Assembly (NCBI GenBank): GCA_030248065.1
Contig: JASAMV010003287.1
Span: 62,001 to 126,000 of the forward strand
DNA length: 64,000 bases
Source: Rhynchonema sp. JSB1_4
Lineage: Eukaryota > Nematoda > Chromadorea > Monhysterida > Xyalidae
Direction of reading: 5' to 3'
The translations under genes and the position numbers were made by a program. Under the pieces are notes generated by a model. That model was not told the DNA's origin. It was given only the letters and a program-made list of their open reading frames with translations, and did no database searches. Shown in pieces: positions 11,582-23,122 of this stretch (the stretch's first letter is position 1; every line of letters starts with the position of its first letter).

Positions 11582-13105
11582 TTTGTTTAGAGATTTTATC
11601 TGAAAAGATTAGTAAATATTTTAACAAACCACAAAATTGATGAAACAAGGTCTCAAAACACAATACAAAAACCAAAACCTGGCCAAGCGCCCAGACGGCA
11701 GAGGGCAAAAAAGACTGAAACGTGCAAAGAAAGAGCTGTCAACTAAACACGTTGTAAACCCCTGCGGTGGTGCTTCACGTTGTTAAAGCCAAGCGATTTA
11801 GAAGAATGCAAACGAGTTTTGTGCCAGCAGCCAGCTGTTTCGGAAAGTGTTTGGCTTCGAGCGCTTACTTGCGTCAGCGTATGCGCTCAACAGGAAACTT
11901 CATTGGTGAACAGAATGCGCGCACCAAGGGCACGCCACAGTTGCTGCTGCAAAGTTGCTTGCTCTATGCCTGCGCTTGTTCACTCACGGATCTATCGGAG
12001 GCACAAACAAAGCAAAGCCGGCTCTTGTTGAGCTTGTGGTTGCCGCGCAGTTGTTGAACACAATAAGCGTCAAATGGGTGAAGCCTGAAAAAGTGTCTGC
12101 ACGCGTGTCTTTATGCACATGCGAGCCCGTCAACGTCGAGTATTGAATTTTTTCTCTTGCGAAGATCGAAGAAACTTTATACCACCGTCAGCCTCGAGTG
12201 GCATCCTTTGATTTACTGAGTTTATGCGTTCGGATTTACGGCCGCGTCGCTTCACCACTCGTGTGTTTGAGAAAAGTTCTGAACGACCTCTCTTTTGAAG
12301 TCATTCCGTCAACTGAAACCTGCTGTGTTTTTGTCATCGTGGTGGCCGGTATGCAGCTGGGCAAAAGTATTTGGTTTCGTGTTTCTCTTGCTTCCTTGTT
12401 GCATTGAAGCTGCTGAAACATTTTCGTCACAGTTCTCGAATGCTCAAGTTCATCCGTTGGTATTCCTGTTCACGAACTATACTAATGTTTCTGAAAAGTT
12501 CCGTGACAATTTTCCCGTTTTCTTTTGTGTTTTCCGTTTTTCTGTTTTTTTCTGTTTTTTAATTTCGCAACCAGCGGTATACCGACAGTTGAGTTGTGTC
12601 ACAACAATGCACCACACCAAAGTTTGTAACTGACATTCAATAAAAGCATAGCAGAACCGCACGCACATATCAACTTTCTTGTCCAAAAAGCATCCTTTCA
12701 AAACAACAAAGTCCCCTTCAGGTCATAGGTGGTTAGTATCATTATGACCATGAACAGTTTCTGGCACATCATCCCCAAGCTTCATGTCAACAATGGTTGA
12801 AAAAGAGCGCGTTTTTTTTGCGCGTGGCTGAAGTTTGTCCGGGTTTTTGTCGCCACCAAAAATAATGACGGTTTTCAAAAGTGGCTCGGCAACGTTTGCG
12901 AGCTGAATCTGGGTTAACACTGACGTTACACGTGCGGTACTGGTACCTACTTTGTGTTGTTCTTTGGGCTTTATTTCATTCAGCCTGGATCTCGCGAGTT
13001 TCTTTTCCGTTCTCTAATACCTTTTCATCATTTTCAGGTAGCATTGGCAACAGAAATCTTCTGGTTTTGCATTGAAAGAAGACATAAATAAGCAAATTGT
13101 TCAAA
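11582..13105. other. Intergenic region between divergent SMYD4-like and globin genes
   Basis: No convincing exon was found on either strand. Short open frames of 60-110 codons exist but lack splice context or recognisable motifs. As the shared 5' region of two divergent genes it should hold both promoters. I see no clear TATA element or other motif that I can defend. Confidence 0.5.
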
Positions 13106-16100
13106 ATGAGCGCGGTGGAATCAGCGAGCAGCGTACCATCGGATGACGTCATTCACATACCGCCAAATCCGTTCATGAAGGTAACTAACATCGATTTTTT
13201 ATTGATTGATTTTTCAATCAAAATGGATTAGCAAACAAAGCAGTGTTCACAAGAAGTTCAAGACAAACATTACGTATGTTCAACCATGAAGACCCCGGCC
13301 GGTATGTAGGTACCGTCGTGTTCGTGGCCACTTCATCTGTCCTGAAGTGCACTTACTGTAAATGCTGCGAATGTTCTTTGACAATGCCTTACAGTGTTTA
13401 AGATAGGATCGTGCTCATGTCAGTCTGTCGATGTCAGTCTCGTTTTTTCCGATGCTGTAGTGTTGAAATTCTTAATTACTGAGAGCGACAGACCGCCGAA
13501 ACAGACTGACAAAACAGACTGACATGAGAATTTCTCACAGCTGTGCAGCACAGCACTGTGTTACAGTGAAACTGCACAGCCAATCGATAACTCAATCGAT
13601 CAAAACTCACCCAATCACATTCTGTTTTACGCGCTACCCTATTCTATAAAAGTAAGAGCGTTTGTTCGCAAAATTGCCCCTGCAGACATACAGAGTGGCA
13701 CACACGAAAGCTATGATTGTTGGAGGGGTCGAAGCCAAAGTCCGAACAGGTGCACTTAGCGCCTAAGATTTGACCAAAAGGCTCACCGTTTTTTGCTCCT
13801 TTTCGATCCAGAAAATGCACCACGGATTTTCCATGACATGCGTGGAAAAGCGTGTCCTTTTCAGTTTTGGTTTTCAAAACACCCAGTTCACTTCACTTCA
13901 CTTCCTAATTATATTCGTTGCACAAAAGATATCTATTTTTTGCAGAACACGCACTGGCATCCGAGCGCCGAGGAGATTGAGTTGATTCGCAAAAGTTGGC
14001 TGCAAGACGACGCTCAACAGGAAGAGTTGGGCCTCGACATCTACACGCTCATTTTCCATCAGCAACCCGATGCAAAGTTGCTCTTCACACAGGTGACCCT
14101 CTTGGACATTTTCGTGTGATTCAGGATATCATTATGACATTTTGTGTGAAGACAAGCGGTGCACCTGGCCATCATCATCCGTCCCATAAATGGTCAACTG
14201 TGCACTGATGATGTCCTAGTGCACCACCAAGTCGATTCCTTGCAGCTGCAACGCCAAGACGAAGATATTCGCGAGAACGCGGCCTTTCGCCGTCAGGCCG
14301 GTCGTTTCGTTCGCACACTCGACTACGTCGTGCTGCATTTGGACAAAATGGAATCGATCATTGATTATCTGCATTATTTGGGCTCGACGCACGCCAAAAT
14401 GGCCTACACCAGCCTGCCCGTGCACATGTGGTCGGCGTTCAAGGTTGGAGGGCTAACACCGTACGGTCGTTAAGTCAAGTGGTCGACTCTCGTCGTCAAC
14501 TCAGGCAGCCCTTATAAAAAACGTTTTTTTTTTAAAAATCGTTTTTTTTAAAAAAACGTTTTTTTTAAAACGCCCAGATGACCAAAATATGCCCCCAAAA
14601 AATTGGAAAACGCTCATGTTGGGAAGAAAACGTGGTTAAATGAAGTAAGTCTATGTGTTCTGAGGCAAAATAAACGGGTTTCAACCCTTTTCTAGCGAGT
14701 TGTTAAGATCCCATATCAGACCCGCATCATGGGACCAACTTTGGCCGGGGTCATCACTGAAAGTCAAACTCCGTATATCGACGTATCTCGACAAAGTAAA
14801 AATTGGTCGAAAATTTTTTGAAAAAAAATGGGACAAAAAAATGATTTTCCTTGATAATCAGGGTACCTTCCCTGAAAAATCAGGGAAAATCAAGGAAATT
14901 CAGGATTTAAAAAAAACGAAAAACGACCCAGTCGTTTTTTTGAAAAAAACGTCGTTTTTTGCCCAACCCTGGCCCTATATTGAACGCGAGCAATAATGCA
15001 TTAGGATGGACGGCAAGAGTTGACGATCTGAGTTGACGACAGTAGTATAAGCCAAGGTTGGACTGACTGTTGAGCAAAGCCTGATTGCGACGTCACATGC
15101 CAAAGCCGAACGTAACAATGTCGTTTTGGGCCTGGAGTGGGCTTTACCAAAATACGAGAGGACAAAAAGATTGCTGATAAAATATGTTTACCGCACGTCA
15201 CCCTGCTGTGAAACATCAGCCAGCTTGCATGACCGCATGACCATGACTGTGCCGGCTGGCTGATGTTTCACATACCACATGAAACATCACAGGACGCCAT
15301 CGAGTTGTCGATGGAATACCGCATCGAGACGAGCACCGATTTTGTGCACGTTCGTGAGAGCGAGAAACAACGAATGCATCACGCCTGGCAATTGTTATGT
15401 GAATTGATCGCTCGACATATGTGAGAATACTGGGGGCAACATGAATTTGGCAAAATTCATATTGCATGATGATTCACAGAATACATTTGTGAAACGTTTC
15501 AGGTACAACGGTTTCACGGACGGTATTTTGCGCAAGAAGCTGCAAGCTATGCAGGCAGCCGAGGGCGGATTCGATCATATCAACTGTGTGGTCGATGCCA
15601 AAGAGAAACGGGAACTGATTGAGAAAGTGCGCGTGATGTTTCACTATTTTCGATAAAATAAGCAAAACAAACAACAGATCCAATTGTTCGGCCTACTTTT
15701 TTTCAAGAAAAGTAACAAAAAACGCAGGCAGCGCCGTGGATCCCCACCGACGAGCAAGTTTCGCTGGTGACCGAAACCTGGTCGGATGATCTAGCCGTGC
15801 AGAAACAACTCGGCATCGACATATACAGCATCATTTTCGACCGGCATCCGCTTGTGCAACAATTGTTCCCTCAGGTGCGTCCGGACATCATCAGTGGTGG
15901 TGGTCTTTGGTTTGTTGTGGCGGCCATGAGATATGACAAAAATCGTTATCACGTCGTAGAGTCCCATTTCCTTACTGATGGTTCACAGGCGTCTTGTTTT
16001 GCCATGAGATGGACAGTATCCCAGAACGTTTCCACCCAACACTTACCTACTGCACTGCCAACCTAACCACAACGGATGTTTCACAGGTCGCCAAACTGCC

Positions 16101-19100
16101 GCCGGACGAGGTGCACAACAGCGACGCCTTCCAAGCGCAAGCAATGCGATTTGTGAAAGTCATCGATTTCACCATCAAACATTTGAAACAGCCAGACAAG
16201 ATGGACAAATATTTGCACGATATTGGTGCGGCACACGTGCGATTTGCGTCACGCGGTTAGCTGACCATTTGTGATTCGGTGATCTGGCAAAAAAAGTGCA
16301 TGCGAAAAGTGACTTTGTGGAAGTTGACATTTACCCTGATTTTTCAAGGGGCTAAGGGTCCTTTCAAATTCAGGCTTCACACCGAGCATGTGGTCGTTGT
16401 TCAAGGATGCCATCGAGCTGGCGATCGAGTACCGAACCGTTATTGGAAAGGACAAGTTCTCGGGACTGAGTCTCGAACAGAAACAAACTGCGCAGGTGTG
16501 CAGAATGAAACATCCGTTTTTTGAGTCCTGAAATTTTAGGCATACATTTTAGGCCTAAGTCCAGTGCCTGAATTGTAGACAGCCTGGAGCAATCTATCGG
16601 TGATGATCGTTCAGCGAATGCGCATCGGCTACCTCGACGCCCTACAGAAACCGCTGATTCACGACAATTCGCTCCTGTCGGTCATACCCGGACCGAATCC
16701 GTTCGAAAAAGTTGGTCACACACTTTCGAATTTGCACTTTTATTCTTTAAAACCGCATAAAAACGGTTGAATCAAAGACATAAAACATCAAATTTTATCA
16801 CAGTTCATAATACTTGGCGCAGTCCACCACCTTGGTCACTTCAGGATCGCACCTGAAATAGTTATCTTGCAAAAAGGTTGAAATTTATTGAAAATTTTTT
16901 CCCACCTGGTGCAGAAACACTTTAAATCGTTCAGCCTGGTGGGGCAGTGTCCAAAACATTGCTGAATCCTCTTTTTATCTGGCACCGCCATCAGTGGCTG
17001 CATGTGACGTTTTTTCGGGTCAGAGGCGGCCACGCAAAATGTGTAACATTTGTAGAATGCCGTTGGGGCGTGCTTTTTTCGACACGCTTTGGTGCAGTTT
17101 AGATGTTGTTGATGGCTTGACATGACACCACCTGGGACTGTAGTGATGGAAATGCATAGTAGCATCTGAAAACGCTAAAAAAATGCTTATTCCATTCGGA
17201 GCCCTTCAGTCTCGTACATAAATACTTACTGTGAATGACAGCGTTGATATTGCAGTTACCATTGGAAAGTCGAAATCGCGCAGGAAGCCAACAGAAATCG
17301 AAAATCACATTTTTGAGAAAAATCTCGAAATGAAATATAACACAAAAGAGCAGAAATCGTTGTTTTTCGCTGTTTGTCAACACAACACGCGTCAGCTTGG
17401 CCGGACCATCGTAATGATAAAAAAACAGGATAAACAAACCACACCTTCATGTATTGTATGGTCTTATTGCGGGCTTGTTTCAGCGAGAAAGTCGTAAAAC
17501 ACGTTCGTTTTTCATTTTTCAAACACTCCGTGTTAACACAACATTTCAGGCAACATTCAGCCCTGACTGTTGGAAAGCTGAGCTTGCGCTGTTGCGCAAG
17601 TGCTGGAATGATGACAAGAGCTCGTTGCTGCAGTTTGGCATGGATATCTACAGTATTCTATTCAATCGGATGCCTGATGTTGAAAGGCTGTTTTCGGTGG
17701 GTGACCTTGGCTCGTGATTCTGTTCAAAAAAGTCTCTTTTCTGTGGTGTGCTGCTCTCTTAGTTTCTTGGGGTTTTCTGCTGCTTTGGCATGCAAGCATC
17801 GACATCGACCATTGTCTTCAGCGGTTTTATCATTATCTTGCCCATCGGTTTTGAGCTGATCTTGATGCTAATGATGCAACATCTGCAAGCTTCGGCCCTG
17901 TCATGTTTCCACAGACGGTCGGTGCACCATGGCATCGTCAGTAACCCTTATCATGCACCACTAAAAATTAGCCAAAATTTGTCAGCAAGACACGGGCGAC
18001 ATTCGTGAAAATGCCGGTTTTCGCGCGCGCGGCCAGCAAATTGGCGATCTGCTCGATCACGCGGTCAAAAAGGCCGATGACGCAGCCGCAACGATGTATC
18101 GAACTGCCAGGGACACCGGTGCTACTTTTGTGCACGTTGCGTCACGCGTATTCACACCCGGGCTGTGGAATGTGCTCAAGGTTGGTGATCCTGATGCATC
18201 AAGGGACTACGAAGCGATTATTCAATTCAGTTTGCCTGTTTTCTCCATCTTAGAAGCCCAGGCAATGTTTTAGAGGTGATTTGTAGTAAAGGGGACTACT
18301 ATTAGAACATACATTTGTAAAGAGCTTTAGCTCATTAGGTCCGCTGGACTCGCAAAATTCGTTTTGGGTGCTCATTGGTGTTATCATGCCCATTGGTCAT
18401 CGTTAACTTTGCAGAAAATTACGGTGGCAATGTACTGAGTTGGGTAAGGTTGATCTCTGTTGCGCCCTGCTTTCGCAGACAGACAGAGGCGTCAGTGCGG
18501 TGCGCAGCCCTTTTTGCAGAATATTGAAACAAGATGAAAAAAATACAATAAATCGATCCCCAGGAATCCATCGACCTCGCGTTCGAGTATCGTTGTGAGA
18601 CCGGACACGGCGCATTCAGTGGTCTGACCGAGGAAGAGAAAACAAAGGTGCACAACTTTTGGCTGAAGCTGACTGCGTTTGTCGTGAAGGAAATGTATGA
18701 GGTCGGTGGTGAGGGTTTTGCTTGATTCGCAGGAGGTTGAAAAAAAAACAGAAATAATTATATCATTTTTTCAGGGATTTGTGTCAGGTCTGATGTCGTT
18801 GAATGAAAAACGCCGCCAAGAAGCACTGGAAGCGAAAAAGCAGGCCGACGATCAAGTTGTACCCGAAGGCGGCGATCTACTTGAGATGAAAAATGTGAAA
18901 ATCATGCCTGTGAGTTGATCGTTTATTTTTTCGAAAAAATGGATTTCTTTCGATGGCGGAAAAGAGCAAAACGTCTGGTTTTTTATCGTATTGAGGCGGT
19001 GACTCAACTGTCGCAAGAAGGCGTCAATGAGGAAGCAACCAAACGTCTGGCGCGAGCCGCAGTCGTCCAACCGAATCCGTTTGCAAAGGTTTGCCAATTA

Positions 19101-19797
19101 AATTTTTTTCATTGTTTTAATTTGTATTGTTTTTCTTTTTTTTTTCTAGTTTCTCGATTGGAAGCCTGCGAAAGAGGAGGTCGAGATGCTCACCAAATCC
19201 TGGTGTGACGACGTGCACACGCTCACCGAACTCGGATTGGACTTTTATGCGATTCTGTTCGAAAAAGTGCCGGACGCTAAAGGACTGTATCCTCAGGTTC
19301 GTTCTACATTGGCCAATTGGTGCACCAGGTCATCATCAGTATTTTGCCAACTAAAATATAAACGACGATTTCTTTCATTCAAATTCCAGCTGAAACTGGT
19401 CAACCCCGACATCCGCCTGGAGCCCTCCTTCCTCGATCAGGCGCTCAAGTTGGGCACCACCCTTGATCAGGCGGTCAAGAAGTTGCCCAACGAGTCCGAT
19501 CTGTGTTCGTATTTGACGGCAATCGGTGCCGAATACGGTCATCTGACCGCGCAGCGGGCCGTATTAACGCAGGCACTCTGGGTCGCATTCAAAGAGGCCA
19601 TCGATCTGAGCGTTGAGTTCCGATGCGAAATGGGTCGTGACAAATTCGCGTGTCTGCACGAAACGGAACGCAAAGTGCTCGAGACCGTCTGGGCAAAGTT
19701 TTCGGCGAAAATTGTTGGCAAGATTTATGAAGGGTTCGGTGAAGTGCTGTGGAAACAGGCGCAAAGCGTCGTCGCCTTCCAAAGTGACTATGTTTAG
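13106..19797 (+). CDS. Polymeric globin with four neuroglobin-like globin domains (16 exons, 834 residues)
   Basis: Globins bind haem and carry or sense O2 and related gases. Exons: 13106-13180, 13946-14092, 14246-14443, 15293-15420, 15503-15626, 15728-15874, 16087-16255, 16374-16495, 16579-16710, 17550-17696, 17986-18180, 18564-18701, 18775-18909, 18996-19088, 19150-19296 and 19390-19797. All phases agree, giving 834 residues and no signal peptide, so probably cytosolic. Each unit starts with an A-helix (SAEEIELIRKSW, TDEQVSLVTETW, WKAELALLRKCW, KEEVEMLTKSW). It continues through a Gly-x-Asp-(I/F)-Y B-helix, P-x5-F at CD1, an E-helix F-x-x-Q, and L/IG-x-x-H at F8. Domains 1 and 2 have CD1 Phe, E7 Gln and F8 His (E7-F8 spacing of 32, as in neuroglobin). 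Domain 3 has E7 Arg and F8 Phe. Domain 4 has CD1 Tyr, E7 Gln and F8 Tyr. A linker P-N-P-F-x-K precedes domains 1, 3 and 4. The four CD exons are each exactly 147 nt, and domains 1 and 3 keep an intron matching the classical G7.0 position. Confidence 0.92.
13413..13530. repeat. Small inverted repeat in globin intron 1
   Basis: CTCATGTCAGTCTG near 13414 is inverted as CAGACTGACATGAG near 13528. A second, internal GTCAGTCT/AGACTGAC pair lies between, so the segment can fold into a long hairpin. It is probably a small MITE. No target duplication was resolved. Confidence 0.5.
16798..17165 (-). CDS. Small Cys-rich protein, possibly secreted, nested antisense in a globin intron (two exons)
   Basis: I do not recognise this family. 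Exons 16906-17165 and 16798-16852 join in phase 2 to give 104 residues. The start (MLLCISITTVPGGVM) could be a short signal peptide. The mature part has about ten cysteines (CTKACRKK, YKCYTFC, QQCFGHC, LKCFCTRC, DCAKYY) and many Lys/Arg. The repeated C-x3-C and C-x-C spacing looks like a disulphide-rich extracellular protein. AATAAA on the minus strand lies about 60 bp beyond the stop. An alternative N-terminal exon with its own hydrophobic start lies near 17455, so the 5' end is uncertain. It sits entirely in the 0.84 kb intron between globin domains 2 and 3. Confidence 0.6.
18427..18525. repeat. Dispersed repeat, copy 1 (in a globin intron)
   Basis: The stretch containing AATGTACTGAGT, then CGCCCTGCTTTCGCAGACAG and GAGGCG recurs at 26085-26185 in the same order and spacing. 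Both copies are non-coding. Family unknown. Confidence 0.6.
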
Positions 19798-20426
19798 AGG
19801 GACTGTGTGTGTGTGAAACAGCGATGAAAAATACACAGATTTTTTAAACAAACACTTTTTTCAAAAAATTGAATGTTTCCGTCGCTGTTTCATTGAACGA
19901 AAGCCTGGAAGTGTTTCATGGGAACGCTAGATCTGGATGTGCAATGACCTATATATATTTTTAACGCGCCCTATCCTTCCCGAGAATTATATCATTTTAC
20001 ATATTTTTCCTGTCTTTTAGACTTTCAATTTTATTTAATTTTTATGCAGTTTTTAGTTCGTTCGTGTATTTGAGTGGATGTGGACCTCAGTGTGTTTTTC
20101 GACTTTGTCTATTTGCGGTGCTCAAACAGTGCAATTTCACAACGGTGGTGCAACAGCATTGTAGAGAATTGTGTTAGCATGACCAAAGATAATGTATACC
20201 TGGTAGCAAACCATAAAGTTCTCTAGTTTGACAATGTAAATTGATTGATATTCTAAAATAACGACGACAACAATTAACGAATTCGCAAAATAGCAACACA
20301 AAATTGAGTTGACCAGAACCAAATCGGTTGACAAAATAAAGGGGCGACAAATGAAATATGTACGATCACCTCATGTATGGTATGTTCTGTTTTTTGTGTG
20401 TCAGATTGCAGAATGTCCTTGCAACT

Positions 20427-21098
20427 TCATGGGTACTCCTGTGGACCATGGTTACCGTGTTCACGCTCATTCAGATACGAGTAGAAGCGGTACACGACGA
20501 ACAGGAACCATAACTGAAATCAATGTTTTTCGCTCATTAGCTTGCAAAATAATTTCAAAAAGTATTCAAAATGTTAACAAACCGTCAAAATGACCCCAAT
20601 GATATCCAACAACACCGCTCGAACGCACAGGAAAAACCCGTTGACAATCAACCAGGGCAGCAACATGCACTTGTTGTCTTGGTAGGCGCCGGCCAGAAGC
20701 AGACACGTCGGGATCAGACCGATTACAATCATCGCCAGACCCGCGCCGGCGGCTAAAAAAATTGAATGATTCAAATCGCGCATTTTCATGCTAAAAGTTT
20801 AGCAACGTTGCTCTCACCGATGAGGCGAATTGTTTCGAACGTGCTCCGATCATCCTTGTTCAATGCCTTGATCTCATCGTCATTTGACAGCCCCACAAAC
20901 AGCACAATGCCGGCGGCGATGGCTCCGATTATGGCGATCACAATCTGAAATAATTTTTTTGCATTTTTTTTAAAAATTATTATTGTGATGTTTCATCATA
21001 CTAACCGATGCCCAACCGATGTACTTGGTGCCATCCCTCACGTGAATATTACCGCAACAACATCGCCAACGCGGGTCGGCCTCGCTGAATGAGTACAT
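20427..21098 (-). CDS. Four-TM membrane protein, LAPTM4/DUF7027-like, paralogue A (four exons)
   Basis: Exon 1 is 21006-21098, exons 2 and 3 lie near 20819-20945 and 20587-20756, and the last is 20427-20513, giving about 158 residues. The N-terminus is cytosolic-type with a Cys cluster (YSFSEADPRW, then CCCGNIHVRDGTKYIGW). Four hydrophobic segments follow: IVIAIIGAIAAGIVLFVG, GLAMIVIGLIPTCLLLAGAY, LLPWLIVNGFFLCVRAVLL-DIIG, and LWFLFVVYRFYSY. The C-terminus is short and hydrophilic. The CCC-x-x-HVR-x-GT start and four-helix plan resemble LAPTM-like proteins common in nematodes and arthropods, which reside in endolysosomal membranes. That assignment is from memory of the pattern. It is the tandem partner of the next gene upstream. 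The short tail lacks the Tyr/Gln-rich end of paralogue B. Confidence 0.78.
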
Positions 21099-21809
21099 AC
21101 TGTATGCTACGTAATGTCGAGTTGGCTAATGTTTCATTCAAAGGACAACGCGTCGAGAAACTGGCATATTTTCAAAAATTTCTATATTTTTCGAAAATAG
21201 ACAAAAATTACATGACTGCACCGCTGAATCCAGATGGACGAAACTTCAGGCGCAGTATATTTTGCCTTTGGATGCCAATGTGCTCGTGTGCCACAAGTTG
21301 TGGCACACGCGCAAGGCCTTGTGATGCGTGAAATCAGTTGCCAAGTATCAAATGACAAACACACTAAAGTTAGGCGTGGCGTCAAAAACAAGCTTGGTGG
21401 TGATAGTTATAGCTATAGATTGACATGCTCACTGAGTTTCATTCGATCTTTAGAGAGTCTCCGATGCATCAAATGTCTATGATCTAGGCTTTCATGATGC
21501 AGTGTCAATCAACCAAATCATACAGACATATATGAGAATGACAACTCGCAGTCACCCAACGATTAAAATGAAGCAACTGTCACATAAAAATTTCACATGT
21601 CTTCACAAATGAGCATACGGCACGACAGAGTTTCAATGATAAGACAGGACAGACAACAAACAAAATCATGAAAAGCAAAACAGAGTATTGTATTTTTTCA
21701 TCTATGTATGTATATGTGTTAAATATGCATTTATGTACAATTATCTTAAATCAATTTGATTAAAGTTTTGAACATCCACGACCTTCGTCATATACCATTC
21801 TTCAACAAA

Positions 21810-23122
21810 TCACATTTTCTGTGCCGGGTACACGGCGGTGACCTGCTGCTCGCCATAGTAGCCCCCCATCGGGCCGGGCTGTTGCATGATGACACCGACT
21901 GCCTGCACCGATTGTTGATGAACCCCATGCTCACGCTCATTCAGATACGAATAGTAGCGGTACACAACGAACAGGAACCACAGCTGCAATGGGTGCCGTC
22001 GAAAACCATTCTAACATCCAGCTACATCTTTCCAATATTTCAGAACAACCACCACGGGTAAAACTGCTCACCGTCAAGATGACCCCAATGATATCCAACA
22101 ACACCGCTCGAACGCACAGGAAAAACCCGTTGACAATCAACCAGGGCAGCAACATGCACTTGTTGTCTTGGTAGGCGCCGGCCAGAAGCAGACACGTTGG
22201 GATCAGGCCGATTACAATCATCGCCAAGCCGACAATCATCCCTGAGACACAAGTTTCATTAGAAACGTCTGAATCCTGCATTTTCCCGTCCGAGGCAAGC
22301 GAAACCATGGCAAAAAAGTGAAAAAGTGTCCCTATACCGATGATTTTGATTGTGTCGAAAATGTTCCTGTGCTCTGGGTCGCTCAACCGTGACCCGATCT
22401 CATCCGACGCTTCCAGCATGAAATACAGCCCAATAATGATCACAACGCCGAAGATGAGATCGAAAATCAGCTGAAATCTCAGCCAATGTACAATGTATAC
22501 ACGTCTTCCATAAAAGCCAAGGCAACACAGTGACAGTTGAAATGTCAACTGCCCGTATCTATACGTTGTCATGTCATTATCATTGAACGGCGGTCACAAT
22601 TGGTGTCGCCGACTTTTGCAATGCCACGACAAACGTTTTTTGTTGGTCACACACAACCAGTTAAAATTCTGACAAAATCTGGCACCATTTTCATGATACA
22701 TATTTGCGTTTCAGAAATATTTTATTCAGAGTTCTGTAAAACTCTCGATCTTGGCATCAAACGAGAAAGAGCACCAGACTTCCTCAGATGTTACAGTTTC
22801 CTGGTCTAATTGACTTAAAAGCATCGAGTTCTTCATTATTTTGGACACGCCCGGTAAGGATTAGCATACGAAACGGGCGACGCATGCAAAAGTCGCGTCA
22901 AAATGGAACTTACAGAACGTCGCTCTTGCGTCGGCGACTTTGTTATGTGCAAAAGTCGGCGATTTCTTCAATTGCGACCGGGCCTTGACTTCTTCCCTCG
23001 CAATTCCTTGAACCAGAAAGGCCACTCACCGATCCCCATCCAATGTACTTCGTCCCATCCCTGACGTGTGTATTCCCACAACAACAATACCACCGCGGGT
23101 CGGCCTCACTGAACGTGTACAT
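21810..23122 (-). CDS. Four-TM membrane protein, LAPTM4/DUF7027-like, paralogue B (four exons)
   Basis: Exons 23030-23122, 22338-22470, 22072-22241 and 21810-21983 give 189 residues. It begins YTFSEADPRWYCCCGN, as in paralogue A, and has the same exon structure and phases. Exon 2 (LIFDLIFGVVIIIGLYFML) differs strongly from that of A, while exon 3 is almost identical at the nucleotide level. The C-terminus is longer and rich in Gln, Gly, Pro and Tyr (QQPGPMGGYYGEQQ, ending AVYPAQKM), with possible YxxΦ-type sorting signals. The same start context and gene order indicate a tandem duplication. Role inferred only from resemblance to LAPTM-like proteins. Confidence 0.8.

Noticed and set aside
11767..12057. 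96-codon plus-strand frame upstream of the globin gene
   Set aside because: No hydrophobic or domain pattern and no acceptor/donor linking it to the globin start.
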